This document shows, in pieces, positions 8,511-17,163 of a DNA stretch of 28,825 bases. Source of the DNA: UBA7985 sp002690455 (GTDB lineage: Bacteria; Pseudomonadota; Alphaproteobacteria; UBA7985). The stretch covers positions 1-28,825 of the forward strand of contig CBFIIW010000022.1 of NCBI GenBank assembly GCA_965662775.1, given 5' to 3'. Under the pieces are notes generated by a model, which was not told the origin of the DNA, searched no databases, and saw nothing but the letters and a program-made list of their open reading frames with translations. The position numbers and the translations under genes were made by a program. Each line of letters begins with the position of its first letter. Position 1 is the stretch's first letter.

Positions 8511-9898
8511 GCTTGTGGACTGCGGAGGCTGTCGCTCGGGCGACACAGGGCAGACTGCTCAACGCAGAGACCGCCGGCCCCATCAACGGCGTGTCCATCG
8601 ATACCCGCGGCCTTGTGCCTGGTGACCTTTTCATCGCCCTGCGCGGTCCTCATCACGATGCCCACGATTTTGCGAGAGCGGCTGCAGAAGCCGGGGCTGC
8701 AGCCTTGCTGGTAGATCGCCCGGTGGAAGTCTGGACGCCTCAAATTGTCGTACCTGACACCGGCGCGGCGCTAGAAGCGCTGGCCCACCACCGCCGGTGG
8801 GAGGCGACACAGGCCTTTGTCCTCGGGATCACCGGCTCGGTCGGCAAGACTGGCACTAAGGAACTCGCGGCAGCTGGCTTTGCCACGCTGGGCCGGACAC
8901 ATGCCACTATTGGCAATCTCAACAACCATTACGGTGTACCGCTTACCCTCGCCCGCATGCCAGTCGACACCCGCTTTGCCGTAATTGAGATGGGGATGAG
9001 CGCGCCCGGCGAAATCCGCGCCCTGACGCGACTGGTGCGGCCGGACGCAGCACTGATCACGTGGGTTTCCGCTGCCCACAGTGCATTTTTTAACAGCACG
9101 GTGGAAATCGCCGACGCCAAAGCTGAAATCGTTGAAGGCTTGTCAGCCGCAGACGGAGCCGAAAATGCTAACGCGAGGGGGCTGGCGGTTCTACCCGCTG
9201 ACAATCCGTACTTTGAGCGATTGAAGGAGCATGCCATGCGCTTCGCGTCTCAGGTACGAAGCTTTGGCTCACAAGAAGGGGCTGACCTGCGCCTGAGCAC
9301 CGATAGCCGCAATGGCACCCGTTACATTAATGGTATACCGGTCAGACTTCAGTTGGCCGGAGACCAGTGGTACGCCGCGCTAGCAGCGCTACTCGCCGTT
9401 TTGCCAGCCCTGCAGGCGACCGAAGCGCAAACAGCCGCGTTCATTGACGGCGCGAGCACCGTCACTCCCCTGAAAGGCCGAGGGCTGAAACTCAACATAT
9501 CGGGCATTGACGGCGGTGGAGCGCTGCTCATCGACGAATCATACAATGCGTCACCTGCCTCGATGGAGGCAGCGCTGAAGCTGCTGGCCGAAACACCGAC
9601 CGCTGGAAGGCGGGTCGCTGTGCTTGGCGATATGCTCGAACTCGACGATCCGGCCACTGAACACGCGCGGATTGGCCGTTTTATCGCCGCACTATCGATC
9701 GATCGTGTCTATATCTGCGGTGACCACCGCGAAGCGCTGCGGACACAGCTGCGCCCCGATCAACGCGGTGAGACTGCGCCTAAAGCCCTCGACCTCTATG
9801 CGGGAATTGCACAACATGTCCGCTCAGGCGACACATGGTTGGTCAAAGGCTCACTGGGATCCGGCGTGCACCGTATTGTCGACAAGCTGACGTCCTGA
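8507..9898 (+). CDS. murF: UDP-MurNAc-tripeptide--D-alanyl-D-alanine ligase
   Basis: Attaches the D-Ala-D-Ala dipeptide made by Ddl to the UDP-MurNAc tripeptide, completing the cytoplasmic pentapeptide precursor. It has 463 residues, a normal length. Visible features are the N-terminal uridine-binding domain with SIDTRGLVPGDLFIAL (about 30-45), the central ATPase P-loop GITGSVGKTGTK (107-118), NLNNHYGVPLTLARM, and the C-terminal DESYNASPASMEAAL motif that is characteristic of MurF. The ATGA overlap with murE indicates coupled translation. A 46-base gap follows before mraY. Confidence 0.97.
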   Translation: MSLWTAEAVARATQGRLLNAETAGPINGVSIDTRGLVPGDLFIALRGPHHDAHDFARAAAEAGAAALLVDRPVEVWTPQIVVPDTGAALEALAHHRRWEATQAFVLGITGSVGKTGTKELAAAGFATLGRTHATIGNLNNHYGVPLTLARMPVDTRFAVIEMGMSAPGEIRALTRLVRPDAALITWVSAAHSAFFNSTVEIADAKAEIVEGLSAADGAENANARGLAVLPADNPYFERLKEHAMRFASQVRSFGSQEGADLRLSTDSRNGTRYINGIPVRLQLAGDQWYAALAALLAVLPALQATEAQTAAFIDGASTVTPLKGRGLKLNISGIDGGGALLIDESYNASPASMEAALKLLAETPTAGRRVAVLGDMLELDDPATEHARIGRFIAALSIDRVYICGDHREALRTQLRPDQRGETAPKALDLYAGIAQHVRSGDTWLVKGSLGSGVHRIVDKLTS

Positions 9899-9944
9899 AT
9901 TGATTTGATTTGAAACCAAACCCATTAAACGGTAACGCCACTCC

Positions 9945-11033
9945 ATGCTTCCAATCCTGATCGACCCCTATACCAGCGACTACAGCCTCGCCAATCTGCT
10001 CAGCTACACAAGCACACGCGGCGGTCTCGCGGTTTTCACCGCCATGCTGATTTGCTTTATCATTGGTCCGTCGATCATTAACTGGCTGCGTTCAGTGCAG
10101 GAAAAGGGCCAGCCTATCCGTACTGATGGCCCTGAAACCCACCTACTGACGAAAAAAGGCACCCCCACCATGGGCGGCGCGATGATCCTCGCATCCATGC
10201 TGATTTCGACTGTGATTTGGGCGGATCTGCGCAACGCCTATGTCTGGATCGTTCTGTTCGTGACCAGCGGTTATGGCCTGCTCGGCTTCATCGATGACTA
10301 TATGAAGGTTTCGCGGCAGGATCCTAACGGCATCGCCGGACGCTTCAAAATTTTTGGACAGGTTGGGATCGGTCTGATCGCTTGTACCCTGATCTACGTC
10401 AACGCACCGCCTGAACTGGCTGGGAAGCTCCTGTTTCCAGTATTCAAAGACTGGTACCTCGCTCTGGGTCCGGTGATGATTCTGTTTGGCCTTTTCGTCG
10501 TTGTCGGCAGTTCCAACTCTGTGAACCTCACCGACGGGCTAGACGGGCTGGCCATTGTCCCGATCATGATCGCCGCTGGTTCGTTTGCCTTGATCGCCTA
10601 CGTGGTCAGCCGCCCAGACTGGTCTGCGGACCTTGCACTCAACCTGATCCCAAATACCTCAGAGCTCGCGGTCCTTTGCGCAGCACTGGTGGGCGCGGGA
10701 CTGGGCTTTCTTTGGTTCAACGCGCCACCGGCACAGGTGTTTATGGGCGATACCGGCTCGCTTGCAGCGGGCGGTGCCATCGGCACAATCGCCGTGATCA
10801 CCAAGCATGAGCTGGTGCTCGCCATCATCGGCGGGCTGTTCGTCATGGAGGCGCTGTCCGTCATTATTCAGGTTACGTCCTTCAAACTCACCGGCCGCCG
10901 TATTTTTCGTATGGCGCCGATCCACCACCACTTCGAAAAGATGGGCTGGCAAGAGCCGACCATCGTCATTCGCTTCTGGATCGTTGCCGTAGTTCTCGCC
11001 ATGATCGGGCTTGCCACGCTGAAGATTCGTTGA
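9945..11033 (+). CDS. mraY: Phospho-N-acetylmuramoyl-pentapeptide transferase (lipid I synthase)
   Basis: Integral membrane enzyme that moves phospho-MurNAc-pentapeptide from UDP onto undecaprenyl phosphate at the inner face of the cytoplasmic membrane. The protein has 362 residues and many hydrophobic segments, consistent with the ten-helix fold. Catalytic motifs: GFIDDYMK with the Asp pair 117-118, NLTDGLDGLA (194-203), MGDTGSLAAGG with Asp269, and the HHH motif in APIHHHFE (327-329). The KGTPTMGG loop near residue 71 is also diagnostic. The start has only a weak purine-rich site upstream. A palindrome follows its stop codon directly. Confidence 0.97.
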   Translation: MLPILIDPYTSDYSLANLLSYTSTRGGLAVFTAMLICFIIGPSIINWLRSVQEKGQPIRTDGPETHLLTKKGTPTMGGAMILASMLISTVIWADLRNAYVWIVLFVTSGYGLLGFIDDYMKVSRQDPNGIAGRFKIFGQVGIGLIACTLIYVNAPPELAGKLLFPVFKDWYLALGPVMILFGLFVVVGSSNSVNLTDGLDGLAIVPIMIAAGSFALIAYVVSRPDWSADLALNLIPNTSELAVLCAALVGAGLGFLWFNAPPAQVFMGDTGSLAAGGAIGTIAVITKHELVLAIIGGLFVMEALSVIIQVTSFKLTGRRIFRMAPIHHHFEKMGWQEPTIVIRFWIVAVVLAMIGLATLKIR

Positions 11034-11053
11034 GTTTGGCGTGCACGTCAAAC
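11034..11053 (+). promoter_or_regulatory. Perfectly folding inverted repeat between mraY and murD
   Basis: Directly after the mraY stop, GTTTGGCG (11034-11041) pairs with CGTCAAAC (11046-11053) across a TGCA loop, giving an 8-bp RNA stem with one G-U pair. As DNA it is a near-perfect 20-base dyad. No T-run follows, so it is not an intrinsic terminator; it could be an mRNA stabiliser or processing site, or a protein-binding dyad. The remaining 57 bases up to murD show only an AGG ribosome-binding site. Confidence 0.45.
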
Positions 11054-11110
11054 CGAGTCTGAAACCAGAAGAACAGTGACCCTGCAGAAAGCCACAAAAC
11101 AGGTTAGATC

Positions 11111-12493
11111 ATGATCCCCCTCCACTGCCTAGAAGACCGCAAAATCGGCGTGCTCGGGCTTTCCCGGACAGGTGAGGCCGCGGCCCGCGCGGCGCTGGCG
11201 GGCGGAGCAGCAGTGGTCGAGGTCTGGGACGATCGGCCGGAAACGCTGCAGGCCTGCCTCGCTGCACTGCCTGATGTCCGTCCGCGCAACTTCGCCGATG
11301 CTGGTTTTGATACTGACCACCATGCGCTGGTCCTATCCCCAGGTGTCCCGTTGACCCATCCCAGCCCGCACCCCGCTGTGAGCCGAGCTCAGGCGCAGAA
11401 CATCCCTGTGATCGGTGACGTTGAGCTTCTTTGGCAGGCGCGCGCGCAAGACCACCCGTTCATCGGGCTAACAGGAACCAACGGCAAATCCACCGCCACA
11501 GCGCTCCTCGGGCACGTGCTCGCCGCCGCGGGCATGAACCCGGCAGTAGGCGGTAATATCGGCAATGCCGTTTTGGCGCTGGATCCGCCCCCGCGAGGCG
11601 CACCCTTCGTCCTTGAATTATCCAGTTACCAGCTCGATCTTTGCCGCAGTACGGTGTTCAGTGGGGCGGGCCTGCTCAATATCAGTCCGGACCACCTCTC
11701 GCGTCATGGTGGGCTGTCGGGGTATATTGACGCTAAGTTGCGCATTTTCGCCCGCCAGCAGCCCGGACACCTCGCCCTGATCGGTGTTGATGACGACTAC
11801 GGTCCGACGATCGCCGCTGCTTTGGGTAACCACAGCCGCGCAACAGTGCTTCCGGTGGCCACGGCACGCACGTTGGACATTGGCCTGTCGGCCGCCGGAG
11901 GAGACTTACGCCTCAACGGCCAGCGGATTATGGATCTGCGCGACCTCCCGCACCTCTCTGGCGCACACAACGGGCAGAATGCTGCACTTGCTGCCGGTCT
12001 GGCCTGGCACGCTGGCATGGATGTCGCGGCCATCGCAACAGGCTTAGACAGTTTCACCGGGCTAGCCCACCGGCAAGAGCGCATCGGCACTCGAAGCGGG
12101 CTGACCTTCATCAATGACAGCAAAGCGACCAATGGCGAAGCTGCTGCCGTGGCGCTGCGTGCGTATACCAATATTTACTGGTTGCTCGGTGGTGAAGCCA
12201 AAGAAGACGGGCTTGGCGCGACCCTCCATGACCTGTCCGAAGTCCGTGGTGCCTTCTGCTACGGCGACAGCGGTCCAGAGTTCGCAGCCACGTTGGCAGA
12301 GCGCGGGGTTGAAAGCGCTGTTTTCAACGATCTGGAGCAGGCCTTCCGAGCAGCTTTGGCCACAGCCGAGAGCGAATCGACACATTCTGCGACGATTTTA
12401 CTGGCCCCCGCGGCCGCTTCGTGGGATCAATTCTCATCTTTTGAAGTCCGGGGTGATGCATTTCGAGCCCTGGTGGAGACCTATTTGACCTAG
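11111..12493 (+). CDS. murD: UDP-N-acetylmuramoyl-L-alanine--D-glutamate ligase
   Basis: Adds D-glutamate to UDP-MurNAc-L-Ala in the cytoplasm. It has 460 residues, within the usual range. The N-terminal Rossmann-like domain begins KIGVLGLSRTGEAAARAL-like (11-27); the P-loop is GLTGTNGKSTAT (119-130); ELSSYQLDL and NISPDHLSRH follow, and the third domain contains HRQERIG and FINDSKATN, the standard MurD C-terminal signature. Start ATG 11111 has AGG 9 bases upstream. The C-terminal domain ends at a TAG stop, and ftsW follows after 11 bases. Confidence 0.97.
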   Translation: MIPLHCLEDRKIGVLGLSRTGEAAARAALAGGAAVVEVWDDRPETLQACLAALPDVRPRNFADAGFDTDHHALVLSPGVPLTHPSPHPAVSRAQAQNIPVIGDVELLWQARAQDHPFIGLTGTNGKSTATALLGHVLAAAGMNPAVGGNIGNAVLALDPPPRGAPFVLELSSYQLDLCRSTVFSGAGLLNISPDHLSRHGGLSGYIDAKLRIFARQQPGHLALIGVDDDYGPTIAAALGNHSRATVLPVATARTLDIGLSAAGGDLRLNGQRIMDLRDLPHLSGAHNGQNAALAAGLAWHAGMDVAAIATGLDSFTGLAHRQERIGTRSGLTFINDSKATNGEAAAVALRAYTNIYWLLGGEAKEDGLGATLHDLSEVRGAFCYGDSGPEFAATLAERGVESAVFNDLEQAFRAALATAESESTHSATILLAPAAASWDQFSSFEVRGDAFRALVETYLT

Positions 12494-12504
12494 GGGATTT
12501 TGAC

Positions 12505-13626
12505 ATGAGCCATGTCTCCCGCGCCGATACGTCTGTTTTTGGGCGTTGGTGGTGGACAGTGGATCGCACAACCATCGTGGTCGTGCTGATTCTGATGGCC
12601 ATCGGGGCCTTGCTATCCTTTTCCGCTTCACCGGCCATGGCCGAAGACCTACGACTGGGTGCTTACTACTTCGTCAACCGGCACCTCATCTTTCTTGTGC
12701 CCGCTGTGCTGATGTTCTTTGTCCTAAGCCTGTTCAGTCCGGTATGGATCTGGCGGTTAAGCGTGCTGGGGGTGATTGTCGGGCTCGGCGGCATGGCGGC
12801 AACCATCGTTTACGGCTCGACGATCAAGGGCGCAGAGCGCTGGATCGACCTTGGCCTGATTAAACTGCAGCCCTCAGAGTTCATGAAACCGGCGTTCTTT
12901 GTGGTCAGCGCCTGGCTGTTTGCGCTCGACAGGCGCATGCAGACCCGCTGGGCATTGCCAGCCAACTTTTTCCTGCTGGTGCTCATCATCGGCCTGCTGA
13001 CCCTGCAAAAGGACTTTGGCCAGTCGGTACTTTTCGCCACGATTTGGGGATTCCAGCTGTTTTTGGGCGGTTACCGGATGGTCTGGATCGTCGGGTTAGG
13101 CGTGCTGGGTGGTGCGGCGGCTGGCGCAGCCTATACCTTCATGCCCCACGTCCATAGTCGGGTGGAGAGCTTCTTCACCGTCGGGGACAAACACTACCAG
13201 CTGCAAAGGGCGTCCGATGCCTTTAATGATGGTGGTTGGCTGGGCGTAGGCCCAGGTGAGGGACTGGTCAAGGACGCCATCCCGGACGTGCATAACGACT
13301 TTATCTTCTCGGTGTTGGGAGAAGAATTCGGCCTAATGGCCTGCATCGGCGTGTTGCTGATCTATACGCTGCTGGTGCTGCGTGGGGTTGCACTCACAGC
13401 ACGGCACGACAGCCTGTTCACCGCCCTGGCCTCCGCTGGTCTGGTATCGCAACTTGGTTTGCAAGCCTTAATCAACATGGGGTCAACTTTGGCACTTATT
13501 CCGACCAAGGGCATGACCCTGCCCTTCCTCAGCTACGGGGGATCGTCCCTGCTGTCGCTTGCCATTTCGATGGGTATCTTTCTGGCCCTGACCCGGCGGC
13601 GGCCTCGACAAGAGAGCGTCCTATGA
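12505..13626 (+). CDS. ftsW: Septal peptidoglycan glycosyltransferase FtsW (SEDS family)
   Basis: SEDS-family glycan polymerase that works with FtsI at the septum, using lipid II. The protein has 373 residues and about ten hydrophobic segments. Visible signatures are the SEDS loop KGAERWIDLG followed by LQPSEFMK (about 108-128), PDVHNDFIFSVLGEEFG with the catalytic-type aspartate at 265, and TLPFLSYGGSSLL (338-350). FtsW rather than RodA is supported by the dcw position between murD and murG. ATG 12505 has a good GGGGA seven bases upstream. The last 4 bases overlap murG. Confidence 0.96.
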   Translation: MSHVSRADTSVFGRWWWTVDRTTIVVVLILMAIGALLSFSASPAMAEDLRLGAYYFVNRHLIFLVPAVLMFFVLSLFSPVWIWRLSVLGVIVGLGGMAATIVYGSTIKGAERWIDLGLIKLQPSEFMKPAFFVVSAWLFALDRRMQTRWALPANFFLLVLIIGLLTLQKDFGQSVLFATIWGFQLFLGGYRMVWIVGLGVLGGAAAGAAYTFMPHVHSRVESFFTVGDKHYQLQRASDAFNDGGWLGVGPGEGLVKDAIPDVHNDFIFSVLGEEFGLMACIGVLLIYTLLVLRGVALTARHDSLFTALASAGLVSQLGLQALINMGSTLALIPTKGMTLPFLSYGGSSLLSLAISMGIFLALTRRRPRQESVL

Positions 13627-14723
13627 GCCTGATCGCACTGGCCGCTGGAGGTACGGGCGGCCACGTCTTTCCAGCACTAGCACTGGCCCGCAGCCTGAGC
13701 GCGCGCGGCCACAGCCTACGGCTGGTTACAGATCGGCGAGGACTGGCCTTTGCGGGAGATTTTGACCCCGAATCAATCGATGTGGTTTCTGCTGGCGGGC
13801 TGGTCTCTGGCGCCACGCACCGCCGCCTCACCGGCCTGCTCCGGCTCGGATGGGGCTACCTGCAGTCGCGGAAGCTGCTCCGCCGTTACGCCCCCTCTGC
13901 TGTGGTCGGTTTCGGCGGTTTTCCCTCTGTTCCCCCCGTGCTGGCTGCCCAGCATCTGGGTATCCCAACCCTGCTACACGAGCAGAACGGCATTATGGGC
14001 CGGGCCAATGCTTTCGTCAGCCGACAGACCCGGCAGATTTCGGCCGCCTTCCCACAGGTAGAAGGCATACCCAGCCCAGCACAGGATCGCGTCCACCCCG
14101 TTGGCAACCCAATACGAGCTGATATCGCGGCCGTCGGTGAAACCGCCTACACGCCACCAGCGACGCTGGAGGATCCACTCACTCTGTTGGTCTTTGGCGG
14201 CTCGCAGGGGGCTGCCGTGTTTGCAAGCCTTTTGCCCGCTGCACTGAATCGCTTGACCAAAGATGAACGACGTCGCCTGCACCTGGTTGCCCAGATCCGT
14301 GATGAAAGCCGTGCCGAGACTGAAGCAGGCCTCGCGTCGCTTGGTCTGGGACACCTCGAAATCGCACCGTTTTTCACCGACATGCCGGCGCGGCTGGCTG
14401 GCGCTCACCTGGTGCTGAGCCGATCTGGGGCAACCACCGTCCACGAACTCGCCGCCGCCGGTCGCCCCGCTATCTTCGTGCCACTTTCGGTGCACCGCGA
14501 TGACCAACAGGCGCGCAATGCCCGGCTGCTTACTGACCCCGGAGCCGCCGTGCTGGTCCGCGAAGGCGCTCAAGCGCCTGAGCAGGTTGCTGGCCATCTG
14601 TCTGCTCTTCTTGCCTCACCCGACGCCCTTACCCGAATGGCCACGGCAGCCCGTGCCAGCGCGCTGCTCGGCGCCGCTGACAAACTCGCCGATCTGGTCG
14701 AGCAGGAGATTGACCAGCCATGA
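13623..14723 (+). CDS. murG: Lipid II synthase (N-acetylglucosaminyltransferase)
   Basis: Transfers N-acetylglucosamine from UDP-GlcNAc to lipid I at the inner face of the cytoplasmic membrane. It has 366 residues and a GT-B fold. The N-terminal glycine loop is AAGGTGGH (7-14); GFGGFPSVPPVLAA and HEQNGIMGRAN (119-129) form the acceptor side; the C-terminal donor domain has VFGGSQGA and SRSGATTVHELAAAGRPAIFVPL, the GlcNAc-binding region. There are ATGA overlaps at both ends, with ftsW upstream and murC downstream, pointing to tight translational coupling. Confidence 0.97.
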   Translation: MSLIALAAGGTGGHVFPALALARSLSARGHSLRLVTDRRGLAFAGDFDPESIDVVSAGGLVSGATHRRLTGLLRLGWGYLQSRKLLRRYAPSAVVGFGGFPSVPPVLAAQHLGIPTLLHEQNGIMGRANAFVSRQTRQISAAFPQVEGIPSPAQDRVHPVGNPIRADIAAVGETAYTPPATLEDPLTLLVFGGSQGAAVFASLLPAALNRLTKDERRRLHLVAQIRDESRAETEAGLASLGLGHLEIAPFFTDMPARLAGAHLVLSRSGATTVHELAAAGRPAIFVPLSVHRDDQQARNARLLTDPGAAVLVREGAQAPEQVAGHLSALLASPDALTRMATAARASALLGAADKLADLVEQEIDQP

Positions 14724-16171
14724 ACAACGTCCTGTCCTCAATGCGGCACATGCCGTTGGATACCGGGATCTTCCACTTCGTGGGCATCGGCGGTATTGGT
14801 ATGTCGGGAATCGCCGAGGTGCTGAACAACCTTGGCTATGAGGTACAGGGCTCGGACATCGGGGAAAACGCCAACGTCGGCCGCCTGCGGTCGAGAGGTA
14901 TCATGGTCCACGTCGGGCATCACGCCGATCACGTACAGAACGCCGCCGTGTTGGTCGTCTCTTCGGCAATCCGTGACGATAACCCTGAACTCTTAGCCGC
15001 CCGCGCGCTATCTCTGCCTGTGGTGCGGCGCGCCGACATGCTGGGCGAACTCATGCGCCTGAAATGGGCTATCGCCGTTGGGGGCACCCACGGCAAGACG
15101 ACCACGACCTCGCTTATCGCCTGCCTTCTGGACGCGGGCGGCAAAGACCCGACAGTCATCAACGGCGGCATCATCAACGCCTACGGCACGAACGCGCGGC
15201 TGGGTGAAGGCGACTGGCTGGTTGCCGAAGCTGACGAGAGCGACGGCACCTTCACCCGACTACCGGCAACCGTATCCGTGGTCACCAACATCGACCCTGA
15301 GCACCTAGATCACTACGGCAGCGAAGGGGCGCTCCACGACGCGTTCCGCGCCTTTATGGGCAATATTCCCTTTTATGGCTTTGCGGTTGCCTGCATCGAC
15401 AATGAAACGGTGCAGGGGCTGCTGCCTGCGGTCGAAGATCGGCGCGTGCTGACATACGGCTTCAACCCCCAAGCGGACTTACGCGTGGTCAACGTTGCTT
15501 CGAACGGTATGGGCATGACCTTCGACGTACATGTGACCGAACGGGTGAGCCCAACCGGCGCCAGTCAGGTCATTTCGGACATCCACCTACCGATGTTCGG
15601 GAACCACAACGTCTCTAACGCCGTCGCTGCCATCGCTGTAGCGCTTGAACTAGGGGTGGAACCGGAAACAATCCAAAGCGGGTTCGAGAGTTTTGGCGGT
15701 GTCCGTCGACGCTTCACACTGACTGGCGAATGGCAGGGTGTCAGCGTTATTGACGACTACGGCCATCACCCGGTCGAGATAGCCGCTGTCCTGCGTGCAG
15801 CGAGGCAGCGAGTGGAAAGCAACGGAGGCAGGGTTCACGCCGTCCACCAACCGCATCGCTATTCGCGACTGAGCACGTTGTTCGAAGATTTCTGCACCTG
15901 CTTCAACGAAGCCGATAGCGTGCTGATTGCTGATGTATTCGCCGCGGGTGAGGCCCCGATTGAAGGTGCGGACGCATCCGCGCTCGTTGCCGGGATACAG
16001 GCCCGGGGACACCGTAGCGCCGACTACCTTGCCAATGTGGTTGACCTGCCAGACAGGATCCGCCAACGCGCCCAGCCTGGAGATCTCGTCCTCTGCTTAG
16101 GCGCCGGCAGCATAACGTCGTGGGCCAATGCTCTACCTGAGCAACTTGCCGCCGAGGACACTGAGTCTTGA
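14720..16171 (+). CDS. murC: UDP-N-acetylmuramate--L-alanine ligase
   Basis: First amino-acid-adding step: joins L-alanine to UDP-MurNAc in the cytoplasm. It has 483 residues. The N-terminal Rossmann motif is FVGIGGIGMSGIAEVL (about 20-35), the P-loop GGTHGKTTTT (121-130), followed by EADESDGTF and NIDPEHLDHYGS. DDYGHHPVEI and HQPHRYSR mark the third domain. The start ATG overlaps the murG stop, and the reading frame ends in TTGA, shared with the TTG start of murB. It belongs to the central run of four-base overlaps. Confidence 0.97.
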   Translation: MNNVLSSMRHMPLDTGIFHFVGIGGIGMSGIAEVLNNLGYEVQGSDIGENANVGRLRSRGIMVHVGHHADHVQNAAVLVVSSAIRDDNPELLAARALSLPVVRRADMLGELMRLKWAIAVGGTHGKTTTTSLIACLLDAGGKDPTVINGGIINAYGTNARLGEGDWLVAEADESDGTFTRLPATVSVVTNIDPEHLDHYGSEGALHDAFRAFMGNIPFYGFAVACIDNETVQGLLPAVEDRRVLTYGFNPQADLRVVNVASNGMGMTFDVHVTERVSPTGASQVISDIHLPMFGNHNVSNAVAAIAVALELGVEPETIQSGFESFGGVRRRFTLTGEWQGVSVIDDYGHHPVEIAAVLRAARQRVESNGGRVHAVHQPHRYSRLSTLFEDFCTCFNEADSVLIADVFAAGEAPIEGADASALVAGIQARGHRSADYLANVVDLPDRIRQRAQPGDLVLCLGAGSITSWANALPEQLAAEDTES

Positions 16172-17163
16172 CCGCCGCCGCCGCGCTCACTCCTTTGGAC
16201 GACCCGCAGGCGCTGATCGACGTTCTGCCGTCGGTCCGCGGCCGCTACAAGCCCGACCACCCGGTCGGACCACTGACATGGTTTCGCGTCGGTGGCAAAG
16301 CGCAGGTTTTCTTCCGCCCCGAAGACCCCGAGGACCTCGCCCACTTTCTGCGTAATCGCCCAGCTGACGTTCCAGTCTCGATCCTCGGCGTTGGCTCGAA
16401 CACTCTGATCCGGGATGGCGGAGTGGCTGGCGTCGTGATCCGGTTGAGCAGCAAGGCCTTTGGCAGCATCAGCATCGACGGCAGTCGATTGACCGCTGGC
16501 GCTGCTGCCCTGGATGCGACGGTCGCGAAGACCGCCGCAAAGGCGGGTCGGGCTGGGCTGGGCTTCTACGTCGGTGTGCCCGGAACCATCGGTGGGGCGC
16601 TGCGCATGAACGCCGGTGCCCACGGTGGCGATACAAACCAGAGACTGGTTTCCGCCCGGGTGATTTCACCCGATGGCGTGCTGCAGGACCTGCCCGCTGC
16701 TGATCTAGGCCTCGCTTACCGCCACTGCGCCCTGCCTGCAGACTGGCTATTTGTATCAGCGACCTTCGAGACCGAAACCGGCGATCCAGAAGCCCTGCAC
16801 GCTGAGCTTTTGGCCATCCAATCCCAGCGCGAGCAAACTCAGCCGATCCGCGAGAAAACTGGTGGCTCGACCTTCAAGAATCCGCCCGAGGACGCGCCCC
16901 ATGGTCCGAGCGCATGGAAACACGTCCATGCAGCGGGCTGTCGGGGCTTGAGCGTTGGCGGAGCGCAGGTCTCAGAGCAGCACTGTAACTTTCTGATCAA
17001 CACGGGCGAGGCCGATGCCCACGATATAGAGCAACTGGGCGAAACCGTCCGCGAGCGTGTGTTCCGTGACTCTGGCCTCTTGCTCCACTGGGAAATTCGG
17101 CGCGTAGGCCGCTTCGCCTCGGGGCGCGCCGTGCGACCGGCTGAAGAGATTCTTGGGCTATGA
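16168..17163 (+). CDS. murB: UDP-N-acetylenolpyruvoylglucosamine reductase
   Basis: FAD-dependent reductase that makes UDP-MurNAc, using NADPH. It has 331 residues. FAD-binding sequences are TWFRVGG (37-43), GVGSNTLIRDGG (74-85) and GVPGTIGGALRMNAG (136-150). The proton-donor serine is Ser234 in GGSTFKNP, and GGAQVSEQHCNFLIN follows, with a final WEIRRVG supplying the conserved glutamate. The start is TTG, overlapping the murC stop (TTGA). I chose it because no ATG or GTG gives a complete N-terminus and the other junctions in this run use the same spacing. Length and layout match the short (type II-like) form without the long extra loop of the E. coli enzyme. Confidence 0.95.
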   Translation: MTAAAALTPLDDPQALIDVLPSVRGRYKPDHPVGPLTWFRVGGKAQVFFRPEDPEDLAHFLRNRPADVPVSILGVGSNTLIRDGGVAGVVIRLSSKAFGSISIDGSRLTAGAAALDATVAKTAAKAGRAGLGFYVGVPGTIGGALRMNAGAHGGDTNQRLVSARVISPDGVLQDLPAADLGLAYRHCALPADWLFVSATFETETGDPEALHAELLAIQSQREQTQPIREKTGGSTFKNPPEDAPHGPSAWKHVHAAGCRGLSVGGAQVSEQHCNFLINTGEADAHDIEQLGETVRERVFRDSGLLLHWEIRRVGRFASGRAVRPAEEILGL

